A DNA stretch of 64,000 nt from Chelonoidis abingdonii (lineage: Eukaryota; Chordata; Testudines; Testudinidae), in assembly GCF_003597395.2 (NCBI RefSeq), contig NC_133790.1, positions 23,394,604 through 23,458,603 on the forward strand, in the 5' to 3' direction. The position numbers and the translations under genes are program-made. Each line of letters opens with the position of its first letter. The first letter of the stretch is position 1. This document shows positions 47,901 through 57,690 of the stretch, one piece after another. The notes under the pieces were generated by a model that saw only the letters and a program-made list of their open reading frames with translations, was not told the origin of the DNA and did no database searches.

Positions 47901-50900
47901 AAGAAACCCTGATCTCATGAGTTCTCCAGAGTGATTTCCAGACTGGAGAGATTTGGATGAGTATCTGAACAGAACCTTGACACCTTTTGAGGTCATAAGC
48001 TTAAATCCCTTGGGTTGGCATGTCTAAATACTGGCCTACTTGTGATATGTGAGATTGCTGGAAATGGGTTGTGCACTCTGATGTCCCATCTTCAAGGCCA
48101 CAAATTCTGAAAGCCCATAGAATTAAAGATCTAAAATAACCCAGACTTTTCCTTGCCTAGCACCAACACTGACACCGAAAATCCTTCTCTGTGTCCAGCT
48201 ACCTACCGGGGAGTCTGTGCCATCTAGAACGCTTTGTATCAGCCTCTTCAGCTCATTGAGACCGGCACGTAGACTGCCAGCGGGGACATCTTTGGCTGAT
48301 GAGGTTTCTGAAGACTCATCCATGGAGGAGTCTGTGGAGACTGCAGAGTCTGCACTGTCATTGCCTCTGAGATGAGAGCAGAGATATCTGACTTGGCAAT
48401 AGGCCTCCCAGAGCTGCAATCTCAGCTGGAACAAGACAGCATTATATTAGTCCATGGCTACAGGGACCCATGAGATTCTATTCCCTGTAGACTTCCAGGA
48501 TATGACCATGCCCTGTTAGCTAGAAAAGTCCTTTGATGCACCCTATCCTAGATATAATATTAATGAAAAACAACAAGTACTTATCTAGTGCTTTTCATCT
48601 AGAGGTCTCAAAGTATCATTACCTGCATTGCATATATAGGGAAACTGATACAGAGAGGTTACTTGGTTTGCCTAATGATACATGGTGAGTCAGCATAGGA
48701 AATTGAGATAGAACCCAGATTTCCTGATTTTACAGCCCAGTGCCATGTCCACTGGATCACACCGTCTCCTTGAACAGCCAGGACGTGTGCGGCCCTTGCT
48801 CTTTTCATCTGTGTGCACACGCACATGGATTTTAAGTGTACTTTACAATATTGTCTCCTTAGACTAACCTCACACTTGGTAAGGCAACTCTCATCTTTTC
48901 ATGTGTTTATACCTGCTCCTGTATTTTCCATACCATGCATCTGATGAAGTGGTTTCTAGCCCAAGAAAGCTTATGCCCAAATAAATGTGTTAATCTCCAA
49001 GGTGCCACAAGGTCTCCTCGTTGTTTTTGCTGATAAAGACTAACACAGCTACCACTCTGAAACCTTAATAATATGTGTTAGCAGTGCAGCCCTTTCTCTC
49101 TCCTAACTGGTGTGGTTTTGTACCCCTAGTTAAGTTCACATCAGCATGTGCACATGTATTAATGCAGTGCTATATCAGGTTAAAAAAAAGTGTTGGATGA
49201 TTACAGTGTGGTTTTCAATAGGCTGTGACTGTGGATTTCTTAACTGATATCAATAGCTTTGTGGAATGTGTGGTGTGATTCATTGCCATTTGCACTAGTC
49301 TGCCATGCTTTCCAGCTACTAGCCATGAACATGTTTACACGTGTGTTCATATGGTGCACATTTACAAAGGTTCATACGCTTCCCCAGTGTGCAAGGATGA
49401 TCATACCTGCTCTCTCTCTTGTTCCAGTTCTTCTGCCTCCATGCTCTGCTCAATCTCAGATAGCAGGGATGTGCTGGTTGTGTTGAAACTTTGTAGACTT
49501 CTCTCCTCGCTAAGCTCTTCTACCTTTCCCTGGAGCTGCCGACAGGACAGCCGCACCTCCTGGAGCTCCAGCTGACTTTGATGCAGCTTCCAAAGGAAAT
49601 CAAAGGAAAAAAACAAAACTAGTGAATATGACTGAGGAATAGACAAATCTCTCAGCTCATGAAGGACCTTTGTGGGAGCCCTGAAAAGAGAGTTTCCACA
49701 CGTGGGAGGAATGGTCTTTGCTGGCTTGTCTAATTTCTAAAGCTTAGCAGTCTAAGACATTATTACCAAAACTTTACTCTCAGCTAAAACTAGACATGGG
49801 CTGGGATCTAAAATATACTGAAGACTCAAAATCACTAGGTTAGTTACGGCTAAGATGTATTCTGAAGAATTCTAGAAGGAGCTAAGGAAAAATTAGGTAA
49901 TTAGACAACAAAGCAACAAGTGAATTAAAAAAAATCACACAACCATTTGTGTTTCAAAGAGATGTAGTTAAACCCTGGTCATTCAAACCCCAGTTAACCA
50001 AGATTCACATATCCATTGCATCTAAAATTCAAAGAGAAACATTTCACTAATTTGAAACTCCAGTTATCTGAATATTTCAGATATCACTCAAGGCATTTAA
50101 ATCAGGGCATATCTGTAGTGAGAGGTACACAACTGAGTAAACAATTATTTACAAAAATATATGTGACAATATACTTGTAAGTGATATAAACGGAAAGTAA
50201 CACAAATATATTAGGTCTCTTGTTACACTGCTGGTACAAAGTCAAAGCAGTAAACTCTAGCATTGGGTGCAATCACTTTCTACACAAATAACAGGCAGAC
50301 AGAAATTCAGTGGACACAAGTGTATGGGAGATAATGTACATTAAAGGGAACAGTTTAATCCATCTGTTTACACTGGCAGGTTCTGAATTAGTGGTAGTCT
50401 CTAAGGAAAAAGATCTAGGCATCATTGTGGATGGCTTAGTGTACAGCGGTGTTCAAAAAAGCTAAGATACTAGTCTGTACTAAGTAGGTGATAGAGAGAA
50501 GTATGAAAAAAATACTATGACACAACGATGGTAAATCCTCACCTTGAATACTGCATTCTGCAATGGTTCCCTCATCTTAAAAAAGACAGCAAAGGTCCAG
50601 TGGAAGACAACAAAATTAGTTGGAGGCATGCTGTGGTGGGGGTGGGGTCCAGATGTGACGAGATGAAAAAAGGCTGGGAGTATGTAGTTTGGAAAGGAGA
50701 AGAATTCTGATAGATACTATTTTTATAAATACTGTATACTACAAAAAAAGCAGTTGGGATTTCCTATTTAACTCTCTCCCATTACATGAGAACTAGAGGG
50801 CACTTGCTGAAATTAAAAAGTGGAAAAATGAATGAAGGAAATATTTTAATGCAATGTATAATTAGCCCATGAAACTTACTTGGGCAAATTGAGGCACATA

Positions 50901-52934
50901 GCTTAGTAAATTTCAAAATCTGATTAGACTTTTATCTATGAATAAATTACATTAATTAGAATGAAATTATAGAGGCTAGTGAAATGGATAGCTCAGGATG
51001 TTAGTAATACCAGAAAGAGTCTTTCACTTCTAGGTCACCAGTTCAAATACGCACCAGGCTGGTAGCAGAGTACTGAGCAGCGCTCAGATTGTAATGACTT
51101 TCATCTGCATAAAATGAATTGGTGGGTCTCAGTCCAGCTCCCGGTGAACAGGTGTCCAAATCAAAAACCCACTATCACAGCTCACATTAACTGGCCCCCA
51201 AAATGGCAGTCTCACAGCAGAGAGGTCAAGGACCGAATGGGTCAGTGGAGCCTGAACTCCTGGGATGGAGTTCCTCCAAGCCTGGATTGAGGAACAGTGG
51301 TAGGGCAGAGTGAGAAATTTTGTTTCCAGGACTGTTGACCCTGAGTTCAGGATGAAATTCTTCCCTTCATCTACTATGGTAGAGCAGGATTCTAGTTAGG
51401 TGCATTATAGGGGATTTTGAACCTCCTGCTGAAGGAGCAGCCAAGGTCAGACAGAAAATACCAGGCTAGTTGGACTATCAGTCTGTCTGTGTAGCAGTTC
51501 CTATATTCTTATATTCCACAGACTGACAGAGAAAATGGGGAGCTAATTGCCAAAGAATAAAATAGTCGGTATAGTCACAAACCTGCAGTGGGTAGGGTGA
51601 GTTGAGAAAAGAAACCATAAAATATCACTCACCACCCAGAAATAGGCCCTATAACACTGACATAGAAACTTGTTCAACATCATTCCAGGAGTAATATTTA
51701 CTGAGGGGGGATAGCTCAGTGGTTTGAGTATTGGCCTGCTAAATCCAGGGTTATGAGTTCAATCCTTGAGGGGGCAATTTGGGGATTTAGTTGAGGATTG
51801 GTCCTGCTTTGAGTAGGGGGTTGAACTAGATGACCTCCTGAGGTCCCTTCCAACCCTGATATTCTATGAAAAGCAGCTGAGAACTCCATAGGTATGGTTT
51901 GTGAACCTTTTGAATAGTGACAGATCTGAGGCTGGCTATCATGCTCTGGACCTCTGCCAAAAATAACCATAAGAGGACCTTATTGGAATTAGTCCCAGTA
52001 AGAAATCAGCAGAAATGCAACCAGGTTCCTCAACCTCCATTGAAGTACCTGTTTTCCTTGATTAAATGTTCTTACTCCTTGTTCTAATAGTTCATTTTCT
52101 CTTCCTTCAGGCTTCTCTGTGAGAGTTCCCATTCTCTGCAGGCCATATCTAGGCACTACCCACTCTGTTGTTCCTCTGTGATCATGAGTCATTTTATTCT
52201 TCCCTTTGATCTCCTATCTCCAAATTCCCATTCTCTTAACTGAAGGTCCAATCCCAGATCCCCTCCTTTATCCCTTCTTAGCTTTCAGAGTTCCATTTTC
52301 TCTTTCATTTGAGCCTCTCTCTCCACCTCCTGTTCTCCTCACCTGCAGATCCTTATCATGGCTTTGTCTTTCCAGGACCAGCACTCGCTCCTGCAGTTCC
52401 TCCACGGTTCCCTGAAGCAGATCATTTTCTTCCATCATGGCACTAAGGCGACACTCCAGCTCCCGCTTCCTATCGGTAAGCATCTTAATCTGAAAGGGAA
52501 AGAGAGCTTGAGTTGGGCTCCAGGCTTTGGAAAAAAAAATTTCTTTCACAATGTGGTAAGAGAAAAGCAGCAGGAACCAGAGTATGTCTGTGTCTGCACC
52601 TTTATGAGAGAGACTGTGCCTCTTTATGCAACTCAGAGCTTAGGAAGAGGCTGAAAGAAAATGCCTCCCACCAGAAAACTCTGTGGAGCAGAGTGGGAGT
52701 GCAGCTCCTGAGACGCTGGAATGTGCGTTGCCAGGCAAATGTAGAGGGAGGGAAGGGGAGAAAACACTGTGTACCTTGGAATTTCCTAAGAGCTACAGTA
52801 AAGCATGACCCTGCCCTACCCACCTTCCTAAGGATTTACAGACCATAAAATCTGCAAGAATGTGAAAAGCTAGTTACTCTGCCCAGCTTCACTATGACTC
52901 TGTTCCTGGTGTGAGCAAATGTTGGAGTTCCCAG

Positions 52935-52987
<53 letters not shown>

Positions 52988-52992
52988 ACAAG

Positions 52993-53032
<40 letters not shown>

Positions 53033-55934
53033 TGTGAGAGAGAGAGAACAAGTGTTGCTATGCCCTTTGTGGGTGATAGGGAGGATAGCATTGTGATCAT
53101 ACAGTTTGTTCTTTGCTGTACGCTTGGTTTGATGATTTCTCAACACAATATAATTTTATGCTTTAAAAAACAGCCTGATGGTTTTGTGCAACAATTACTG
53201 ATATCTTCCCAACAATTACTTGTTTTAAAATAGATTCAAGCCTTTCAATTGTCCAGTGCAGCAAGCGCAGGTGATGAGGGACAATGTGCCAAGTCCATTC
53301 ACTTAAAAAGAAGCTGTATATAGGATGATTCAGCACTAATAAAGGCCACTGTTTGTTTAACCAGGAAAGAGAATAAATTTTCCCACCTAGCTATTTATCC
53401 AGGTTCTTCTACAGTACCTACCACCATGATACCTGAGTGCTGGGGATATGTTTTGTATGCTGTCCAACGCCATCAGCTGTTCTTCAGCTATGCTCACAGA
53501 CCTTTCATGCTCCCAGTACTTCCTGGTCAGTTCCTACACTATCTCAGATGGCTTGGTCCAGCAACTCATGTTCCCTAGGCCTATCTGATACCCACTCTCT
53601 TAGCTGCTCCCCAGTAGTGTCCCAGGTCCTTTCAGGCCTCTCCGATAGCTTGGGAAATATGTGCAAAGGTCTCTTCAAATCTCCTTTGCAGCTCCTTGAT
53701 TAACCTGCTGGTTCTCTCCAGGTTTCCCTCTCACCTATTCTGGATGCACTCCTAGCCCCCATTAACACATGCCCTAGATGCCTTAAACTGTCTCAGATAT
53801 TGGTCTAGCCATTCTGTGGTTGCCTTCTAGACTCTCCTCTAATCCCCCCTGCCTTACTGTTCTCTAGGTCTTCTCCAGTACACCCATGTTAGTTGCTAAC
53901 TGTCCTCCAGGCTGTCTCTGATATTCTTCCATCTGGCTGCCTTCCAGGCCCAATGTTTATGGTTATGTATGCAGTGTACAGATGGTGCCTCGACATAGAT
54001 TAACTAGACAATCAGCTGTCCTGGAGAAAGGAGGAATACTGTATTCATCCAGGGGAGTCAAGTGTTTGGAAAGATGAAGGAATATTATGTCAATTTTGTA
54101 TATCTGCATTTCTCTATTTATAGAACACCTCCTGTACATATTAGGAGATTATTCTTCTATGAGTAATGATTGCTGAGAAGTCTCTTCCCCTGCAAGCATG
54201 ACTTCAATGTAAGGGATAGAAGGGATGCAACACAGAATAAACAGACAGACTACATTTTACATTAGTACTTGTTATAAAACTCAGTAATGAACACTCTGTG
54301 AATAACTGTAAAACAAAACAAAACCCACAACTGTCCTGCAGGCCTTGGGCCAAGGCAAGGGGGGTGAGGGGAAAAAATGGGCTGAAAGTACAAGACAGGA
54401 AGGACCTTAACAGGTGGGGCATGCACAGTGATGGTAACAGAGATGCATTCAAAACTCAATCAAAGCATCTGTACTTACTTCAAGGACTTGCTGCTCCACA
54501 CAAAGGGGAAGAGGATAGGAAGGGAAAAGGAAAAAAGGGGGTAGGGAAGGGAAGAGAAGCAGAAATTTAGGAAAAAAACTCTACTAATCAGTTAAGAAGT
54601 AGTAGGATTGTACAATAGGGTTTTTTCCCACTCCTCCAGGGCCTTCATACTCAAATCTCCCATCCTCCCCAGATCACAGAAGGAAGAGGAAACAAATAAC
54701 ATACTGGCCAATATATCCAGAGCTAAAATAAGTATAAAGGACGGCCTCATGTTTCCACACACATCTCAAATGCAGGAGAGGATTTCTGCTTTCTTCTCAG
54801 CCATTCAGAACAGCTCCCCCCTCAGAAGTGGAGTGTGTGTTTGGATGTGGCCCACTGGAACATACCCACATTTTGTCTCTAAAAGCTCCTCCTCACTGTC
54901 TCCTTTGCTTTACATCTTCCTGACAGGATTATCTTTTAGACAGGGGCTAAAACAAACTGAAACAGGATGGGGCGCTCTCACTGCACCAGTCAGGAAGGAG
55001 GAGCTGTGGTTTCCAGCTGACTGTATTTACCCCTGCCTTTAGAACATTATCCATACTTGGAGTTGAATAGCAGGGAATGTCCTCCATTGAGCTCTGAGAG
55101 CCATGCTTCTTTCATGACAGTAGCTGTGCCTGTATGACAGTTACCACCTTAAAGAGGGCAAACTTAATGGCCTGTATGTGACTAACACACTTTTGTACAT
55201 GCAGTGTTGTTGTAGCTGTGTCAGTCCCAGGATATTAGAGAGACAAGGTGGGTGAGGTAGTATCTTCTACTGGACCCACTTCTGTTGGTGAGCGAGACAT
55301 GCTTTTGAGCTTACACAGAGCTCTTCTTCAGGTGACCTGAACATACTCACGTTTTGGCTCCTCAGAGAGCCACTTCACTGTCTCCTCTGCTTTCCATCTT
55401 GCTGATAGCATTAAGTGACCTGAAGAAGAGCTCTGCGTCAGCTCAAAAGTGTGTGTGTCTCATCCACAGAAGTTGGTCCAATAAAAGGTATTACTTCACC
55501 CACCCTGTCACACTTGGGTACAGTAACTCAGGCTATTCTCAAAGCAGGGGACAATTCTGCTACTTATATACAGGAGTCCTGTTGGTGTGAAGGAGGAGCA
55601 TCAGTTAAGAGAGAAATACAGGTGGCCAACTAAGTTAATTATCTCCTTCTGCCCTCTAGCTTGCATTCCTTTTTCTTGCTGGCACAAACTATCACCATTA
55701 GGAATTTGGTTTTGTTTACCCAGTTCAGAGGGGTTCATTACATAAGATTTAAAATATCACCGAATACCTTGAGAGAGGTATCAAACCTTAAACTACCATG
55801 ATCAGAAGGCCACTCACCTCAGCCTGGAGACTTTCGAGTCGTACTATATGTTGACTGGTTGATGAGTTCTTTTCCCGGAAGTCCTCTCGAAGGGTATGGA
55901 CTTGCATTGAGAGTTGTCTCTCCACCTCTGATGC
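29769..55934 (-). CDS. BICDL1: BICDL1 (CCDC64), BICD family-like cargo adaptor 1, C-terminal 419 residues
   Basis: Eight minus-strand exons join in phase: 55818-55934, 52343-52489, 49407-49586, 48207-48425, 46656-46799, 41176-41306, 38678-38798 and 29769-29969. All have AG/GT splice sites. The product is a long coiled coil with recognisable BICDL1 segments: ASEVERQLSMQVHTLREDFR, LSCRQLQGKVEELSEERSLQ, LWEAYCQVRYLCSHLRGNDS, KCKIDMMSLNSQLLDAIQQK and a C-terminal KRLFSFFKK. The family links dynein/dynactin (and KIF1C) to Rab6-positive secretory vesicles and restrains early neurite outgrowth. The N-terminal portion with the CC1 box that contacts dynein lies upstream and was not found here, so this is a partial gene. 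It converges on RAB35. The two share a membrane-traffic theme, but no direct regulation is visible. Confidence 0.95.
32091..32132. repeat. Perfect 17-bp inverted repeat
   Basis: TAGCAGGCAACCAACCA at 32091-32107 and its exact reverse complement at 32116-32132, separated by 8 bases. It would form a stable hairpin in DNA or RNA of either strand. Confidence 0.9.
35249..35468. mobile_element. hAT-like MITE
   Basis: Contains 'tagcgctgggagcgaactct', 'ccactgtctacactggcacc' and 'agtgccagtgtacacaagcc', with self-complementary 'cagcgctg' modules. I recognise this as a common turtle hAT-like non-autonomous repeat. The left end is probably truncated. Confidence 0.65.
36065..36320. mobile_element. hAT-like MITE (diverged)
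   Basis: The region between 'cttggactacactttaaaat' and 'gtagacacagccggagtggg' contains repeated 'acactggcag' and 'TGTCTACACT' words and 'atgccaacagagagtacttc'. The composition and words fit the TGTCTACACT family found elsewhere in this window. Borders are approximate. Confidence 0.45.
38678..38798 (-). CDS. BICDL1: BICDL1 cargo-binding coiled-coil exon
   Basis: 121 bases giving KKNAVEMELAKCKIDMMSLN and then the near-invariant segment ending LSQQLEAWQ. This C-terminal coiled coil corresponds to the Rab/cargo-binding region of BICD-related adaptors. Acceptor TTCCCCCCAG, donor GTAGGT. Confidence 0.95.
38799..41175 (-). other. BICDL1: BICDL1 intron with purine-rich degenerate repeat
   Basis: Non-coding. 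Between 40440 and 40830 it is strongly purine-rich on the + strand, with three related units ('gcagtaacagggttgcacag' near 40557, 'gcaataacagagattcacag' near 40681, 'gcagtagcagagatacacag' near 40765). Otherwise nothing recognised. Confidence 0.5.
41176..41306 (-). CDS. BICDL1: BICDL1 exon VTLLSVEMTALKEERDR
   Basis: 131 bases, 43 residues plus two bases. VTLLSVEMTALKEERDRLRG to KAIRDRDEAIA. Acceptor TTCCTGACAG, donor GTAACT. The split Lys codon completes in the next exon. Confidence 0.94.
41776..41943 (-). mobile_element. Cry I-type turtle tRNA SINE
   Basis: Minus-strand copy of the same element as 51703-51869. The tRNA-like head (A box complement 'ccactgagcta', B box complement 'ggattgaact') is at the high-coordinate end, and the CR1-like tail ('aactggaaaggaccttgaaa') at the low end. 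The head points towards the LINE fragment that follows. Confidence 0.88.
41944..42335 (-). mobile_element. CR1 LINE 3' fragment
   Basis: Reverse-complement CR1: 'aaggtcatctag'-like 3' end ('aagaggtcatctagtccacc'), 'ttctgacctgttttcaaaaa', 'tgactattccagtgcttaac', 'tactccagctgaggcctcac'. The translated end of ORF2 (RPQLEYCIQLW) is visible on the minus strand at about 42270-42305. It lies directly against the SINE. Confidence 0.85.
43102..43310. mobile_element. Fold-back interspersed repeat
   Basis: Arms 43102-43176 and 43199-43273 (75 bases each) are reverse complements with 3 mismatches and a 22-base spacer, followed by 'gatccagactaacatggcta'. The arm sequence ('ggcaccttatagactaacag') belongs to a family common in turtles and crocodilians, but I cannot name the family with confidence. 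Confidence 0.75.
43313..45958 (-). mobile_element. Older, internally deleted DIRS element
   Basis: A 2.65-kb relic in a BICDL1 intron, same orientation as the complete DIRS. The ends are degenerate inverted repeats ('ggttctttgagtagtcagtg' left; the complement of 'gaggcatccacactgagaca' right). An internal complementary region is recognisable at about 43586-43672. Coding relics on the minus strand: a recombinase segment AIISAQRVNELRALMARLPY (44180-44280), an RT piece with YPYLDDWL (about 44945-44970), and a gag-like piece near 45515-45960. Many stops and frameshifts. It is shorter than the ~6-kb element, so large parts are lost. Confidence 0.8.
46100..46625 (+). mobile_element. CR1 LINE 3' end
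   Basis: Sense-oriented turtle CR1 tail: 'ctagcttcaagactaagctt', 'atttggggttgggaaggaat', 'ggtcactt', 'ggtcagactagatgatcata', 'atggtcccttctgaccttaa', ending in repeated 'agtctatgag' units. Little diverged, so probably a young insertion. It ends 31 bases from the following BICDL1 exon, on the side of its donor site. Confidence 0.92.
46656..46799 (-). CDS. BICDL1: BICDL1 exon SSRRSDDDALEEQ, possible cassette
   Basis: 144 bases, 48 residues, phase 0/0: SSRRSDDDALEEQIRQTSED onward to EELQRLHSQ. Acceptor CTGCCAG, donor GTGAGC. It is highly charged coiled coil. Its symmetric phase allows skipping without frame loss. Confidence 0.92.
46800..48206 (-). other. BICDL1: BICDL1 intron, no repeat recognised
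   Basis: Non-coding, 1.4 kb. Short ACAC runs near 47015-47060. No exon or transposon was identified. Confidence 0.55.
48207..48425 (-). CDS. BICDL1: BICDL1 exon with Ser-rich linker
   Basis: 219 bases, 73 residues, phase 0/0. LRLQLWEAYCQVRYLCSHLR is followed by a Ser/Asp-rich linker (GNDSADSAVSTDSSMDESSE) and LNELKRLIQSVLDG. Acceptor TTGTTCCAG, donor GTAGGT. The linker is probably disordered and rich in potential phosphosites. Confidence 0.95.
48575..48770 (-). mobile_element. MIR-like SINE
   Basis: Reverse MIR word order: 'gggaaactgatacagagagg', 'gacatggtga'-like linker, 'cagcccagtgccatgtccac', 'tggatcacaccgtctcct'. Old and diverged. Confidence 0.7.
48945..49065 (+). mobile_element. Interspersed repeat with GGCTACCACTCTGAAAC-type tail
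   Basis: Reads 'gatgaagtggtttctagccc', 'aagaaagcttatgcccaaat', 'aaggtgccacaaggtctcct', then 'gactaacacagctaccactc'. It shares the 'aaggtgccacaa/ggatt' and 'gactaacayggctac' words with 43102-43310. Family name uncertain. Confidence 0.65.
49407..49586 (-). CDS. BICDL1: BICDL1 coiled-coil exon LHQSQLELQEV
   Basis: 180 bases, 60 residues, phase 0/0. It contains EVRLSCRQLQGKVEELSEER and an acidic end EQSMEAEELEQEREQ. Acceptor TTTGGAAG, a weak polypyrimidine tract, and donor GTATGA. The match to the family decides the start. Confidence 0.93.
50340..51520 (+). mobile_element. Old L3/CR1-like LINE, 3' part
   Basis: Translates in pieces to the end of a CR1-like ORF2: GSELVVVSKEKDLGIIVDG near 50380-50435 and NPHLEYCILQWFPHLKKDS near 50530-50590. 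A diverged 3' region follows ('gaactagagggcacttgctg', 'ggattttgaacctcctgct', 'tccta tattct'). Sense is +, antisense to BICDL1. The borders are soft. Confidence 0.7.
51703..51869 (+). mobile_element. Cry I-type turtle tRNA SINE (full length)
   Basis: Head 'gggggatagctcagtggttt' with Pol III A box TAGCTCAGTGG (51712-51722) and B box GAGTTCAATCC (51755-51765). The middle is 'gattggtcctgctttgagta', then a CR1-like tail 'tgacctcctgaggtccctt' and 'attctatga'. This composite tRNA/CR1-tail SINE is characteristic of cryptodire turtles and is mobilised by a CR1-type LINE. Confidence 0.92.
52343..52489 (-). CDS. BICDL1: BICDL1 coiled-coil exon IKMLTDRKREL
   Basis: 147 bases, 49 residues (exactly seven heptads), phase 0/0. 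Runs IKMLTDRKRELECRL to LERQSHDKDLQ. Acceptor CCCTTTCAG, donor GTGAGG. Confidence 0.95.
52939..53056. repeat. Duplicated GT/GA compound microsatellite
   Basis: A (TG)n-(GA)n-AACAAGTGTT block occurs twice with a 60-base period: the GA-AACAAGTGTT part starts at about 52975 and again at 53035. The second TG run has one TATG interruption. Confidence 0.95.
53060..54850 (-). other. BICDL1: BICDL1 intron, low-complexity C/T-rich segment
   Basis: From about 53450 to 53960 the + strand is C/T-rich, with repeated 'ctcccagt', 'ctccaggt' and 'tctcagat' words. No coding evidence or named repeat. Confidence 0.4.
54858..54932 (+). repeat. Duplicated 75-bp segment, copy 1
   Basis: Shares about three quarters of positions with 55338-55412: 'gaacatac(c/t)cac(a/g)ttttg' and 'tcactgtctcct(t/c)tgcttt'. 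It may be part of an unrecognised repeat. Confidence 0.65.
55208..55510. mobile_element. Fold-back repeat enclosing duplicated 75-bp segment
   Basis: The left arm 55242-55335 and right arm about 55414-55509 are diverged reverse complements ('gggtgaggtagtatcttcta', 'agctcttcttcaggt'). The loop (55338-55412) is copy 2 of the 75-bp segment at 54858. The left flank carries the complement of 'gactgacacagctac', the tail motif seen in the other fold-back repeats. Confidence 0.65.
55818..55934 (-). CDS. BICDL1: BICDL1 exon (first in window)
   Basis: 117 bases, 39 residues, phase 0 at both ends, from ASEVERQLSMQVHTLRE to RLESLQAE. Acceptor TATTTCCAG, donor GTGAGT. Upstream exons are outside the window or unrecognised. 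Confidence 0.94.
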
Positions 55935-57101
55935 CTGGAAATAGGAGGCCACACACAATTACCTCGAAATGAGAAACAGGGGCAGGGAAAAATCCGGAAA
56001 GTAATCAGCTTCTCCCACCCAAGGTGGATTTTATAAATATGAAGGGAAACCTTTAAACTGATGTTATTTCCCAACAAAGTCTGGAATCACTAAAGAGGGA
56101 GGGCACTCTGTGAGCTGGCTAACCCCCCCAGGCAAAGCTGCTGAAGATGCTTGAGTTGCATAGGGTTATAAATCAGTGCAGAAGTCATCCCACACAGCCT
56201 CCAATTTAGCAAGCATCTCAAGGATGGGGACAACCAAAGAACACAGCCCACGGCTTTCCTCCATTTCACTTTGCACTACTCCTACTGCATCCAGAGCCTT
56301 GTGCTGAGCCTAAGCATTAGTAGACCAAATTTACCTCATTTGCATCTATTTATATTTGGCACCAGGAGAGGAATAGCTTGACAGTGAGGGTAGCCAGAAG
56401 TTGACCTCTCTGGGTCAAGCATGTCGTTTCATTATAAGATTTAAAGTGATCTCCGGCACCCCACTCTAAGCCCCGGGCCATCTCTCTACTGGTATGGTTC
56501 TAATAATCTTTGCCTTAGGTTTATGGCCTGATAAAGGGGGAGATGGTCCAGGTGCATCTCTGAATGGGGTTTGTTATGCTCTTCCTTTTGGTTTTGTCAG
56601 CAAAGATGGCTCCCAGGTTGGTATGATGAGGCTTGAGAATAGTTCCAGAACATTCAATCAGCCATTCCTCAGAGACTACTGCAGAGCTTCAGCTGTAGTA
56701 ATAGCCACAGAGCAGTCCTACTGCCACTCAGAAATTCAGAATGAATCCTGCACTTGCATAGCCTACTAAAATCATAGACAAGGAAATAGAGCAAAGCCAC
56801 TTTTTCCAGGTTGGAAAAATATAGTTTAATTGGTTCTCTCAGGATTTCTTGCCTCCCTGTATGTCAAACCTAATTCAAAGAAGCCACTCTCTGACCCCTG
56901 TTAATAAGAACCGTAGCACCCAAAGCTCATGCCTATATCTGTCAATAAAAAAGTCCCAAAATTACTTGGGGAACAACCAAAAACAACCAGGGTGGACTGT
57001 TAACTTTGCCACGGTTGGTTTGGGGTAAATGGGATTTTTACTATATTAACATACTCCCAAAAGATGAAAAACTATAGTTTAAAATCAACCCTGCTGAGAA
57101 A

Positions 57102-57452
57102 NNNNNNNNNNNNNNNNNNNNNNNNNNNNNNNNNNNNNNNNNNNNNNNNNNNNNNNNNNNNNNNNNNNNNNNNNNNNNNNNNNNNNNNNNNNNNNNNNNN
57201 NNNNNNNNNNNNNNNNNNNNNNNNNNNNNNNNNNNNNNNNNNNNNNNNNNNNNNNNNNNNNNNNNNNNNNNNNNNNNNNNNNNNNNNNNNNNNNNNNNNN
57301 NNNNNNNNNNNNNNNNNNNNNNNNNNNNNNNNNNNNNNNNNNNNNNNNNNNNNNNNNNNNNNNNNNNNNNNNNNNNNNNNNNNNNNNNNNNNNNNNNNNN
57401 NNNNNNNNNNNNNNNNNNNNNNNNNNNNNNNNNNNNNNNNNNNNNNNNNNNN
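57102..57452. other. Assembly gap (351 N)
   Basis: Undetermined bases, immediately followed by a 30-T run (57453-57482). The frames that run through it are artefacts. Confidence 1.
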
Positions 57453-57485
<33 letters not shown>

Positions 57486-57523
57486 ACTTTGTGATAAGGG
57501 AGGACACAAACCTACTGTTGTCA

Positions 57524-57690
57524 TGGGGCATGTCTACACTAGTAAAAACAGGTGTATTTGTACAATGTGATAGCTAACACAAAAAATCTTAATGTAGACA
57601 TGGCAAGTTGTAGTTTTAGCTTCATGTGGCTGAAGTCAGCTCGCGGAGGTGAGCAAAATAACACCTTCCTTAGCCACATAAAGTGTGGGA
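57524..57690. mobile_element. hAT-like MITE fragment
   Basis: Begins 'ggggcatgtctacactagta', has 'cttaatgtagacatggcaag' inside and 'agctcgcggaggtgagcaaa' further on. The TGTCTACACT end word is shared with 59430, 36235 and 35355. Right border uncertain. Confidence 0.55.

Noticed and set aside
51703..51776. tRNA-like sequence with A and B boxes
   Set aside because: It is the head of a SINE, lacks a proper cloverleaf and CCA-type end, and is joined to a CR1-like tail, so it is not a tRNA gene.
52836..53233. Frames rich in Cys-Val or His-Thr repeats
   Set aside because: Translations of the GT/GA microsatellite.
57064..57570. Open frames through the N block
   Set aside because: They consist almost entirely of undetermined bases and poly-Phe/poly-Lys from the T run.
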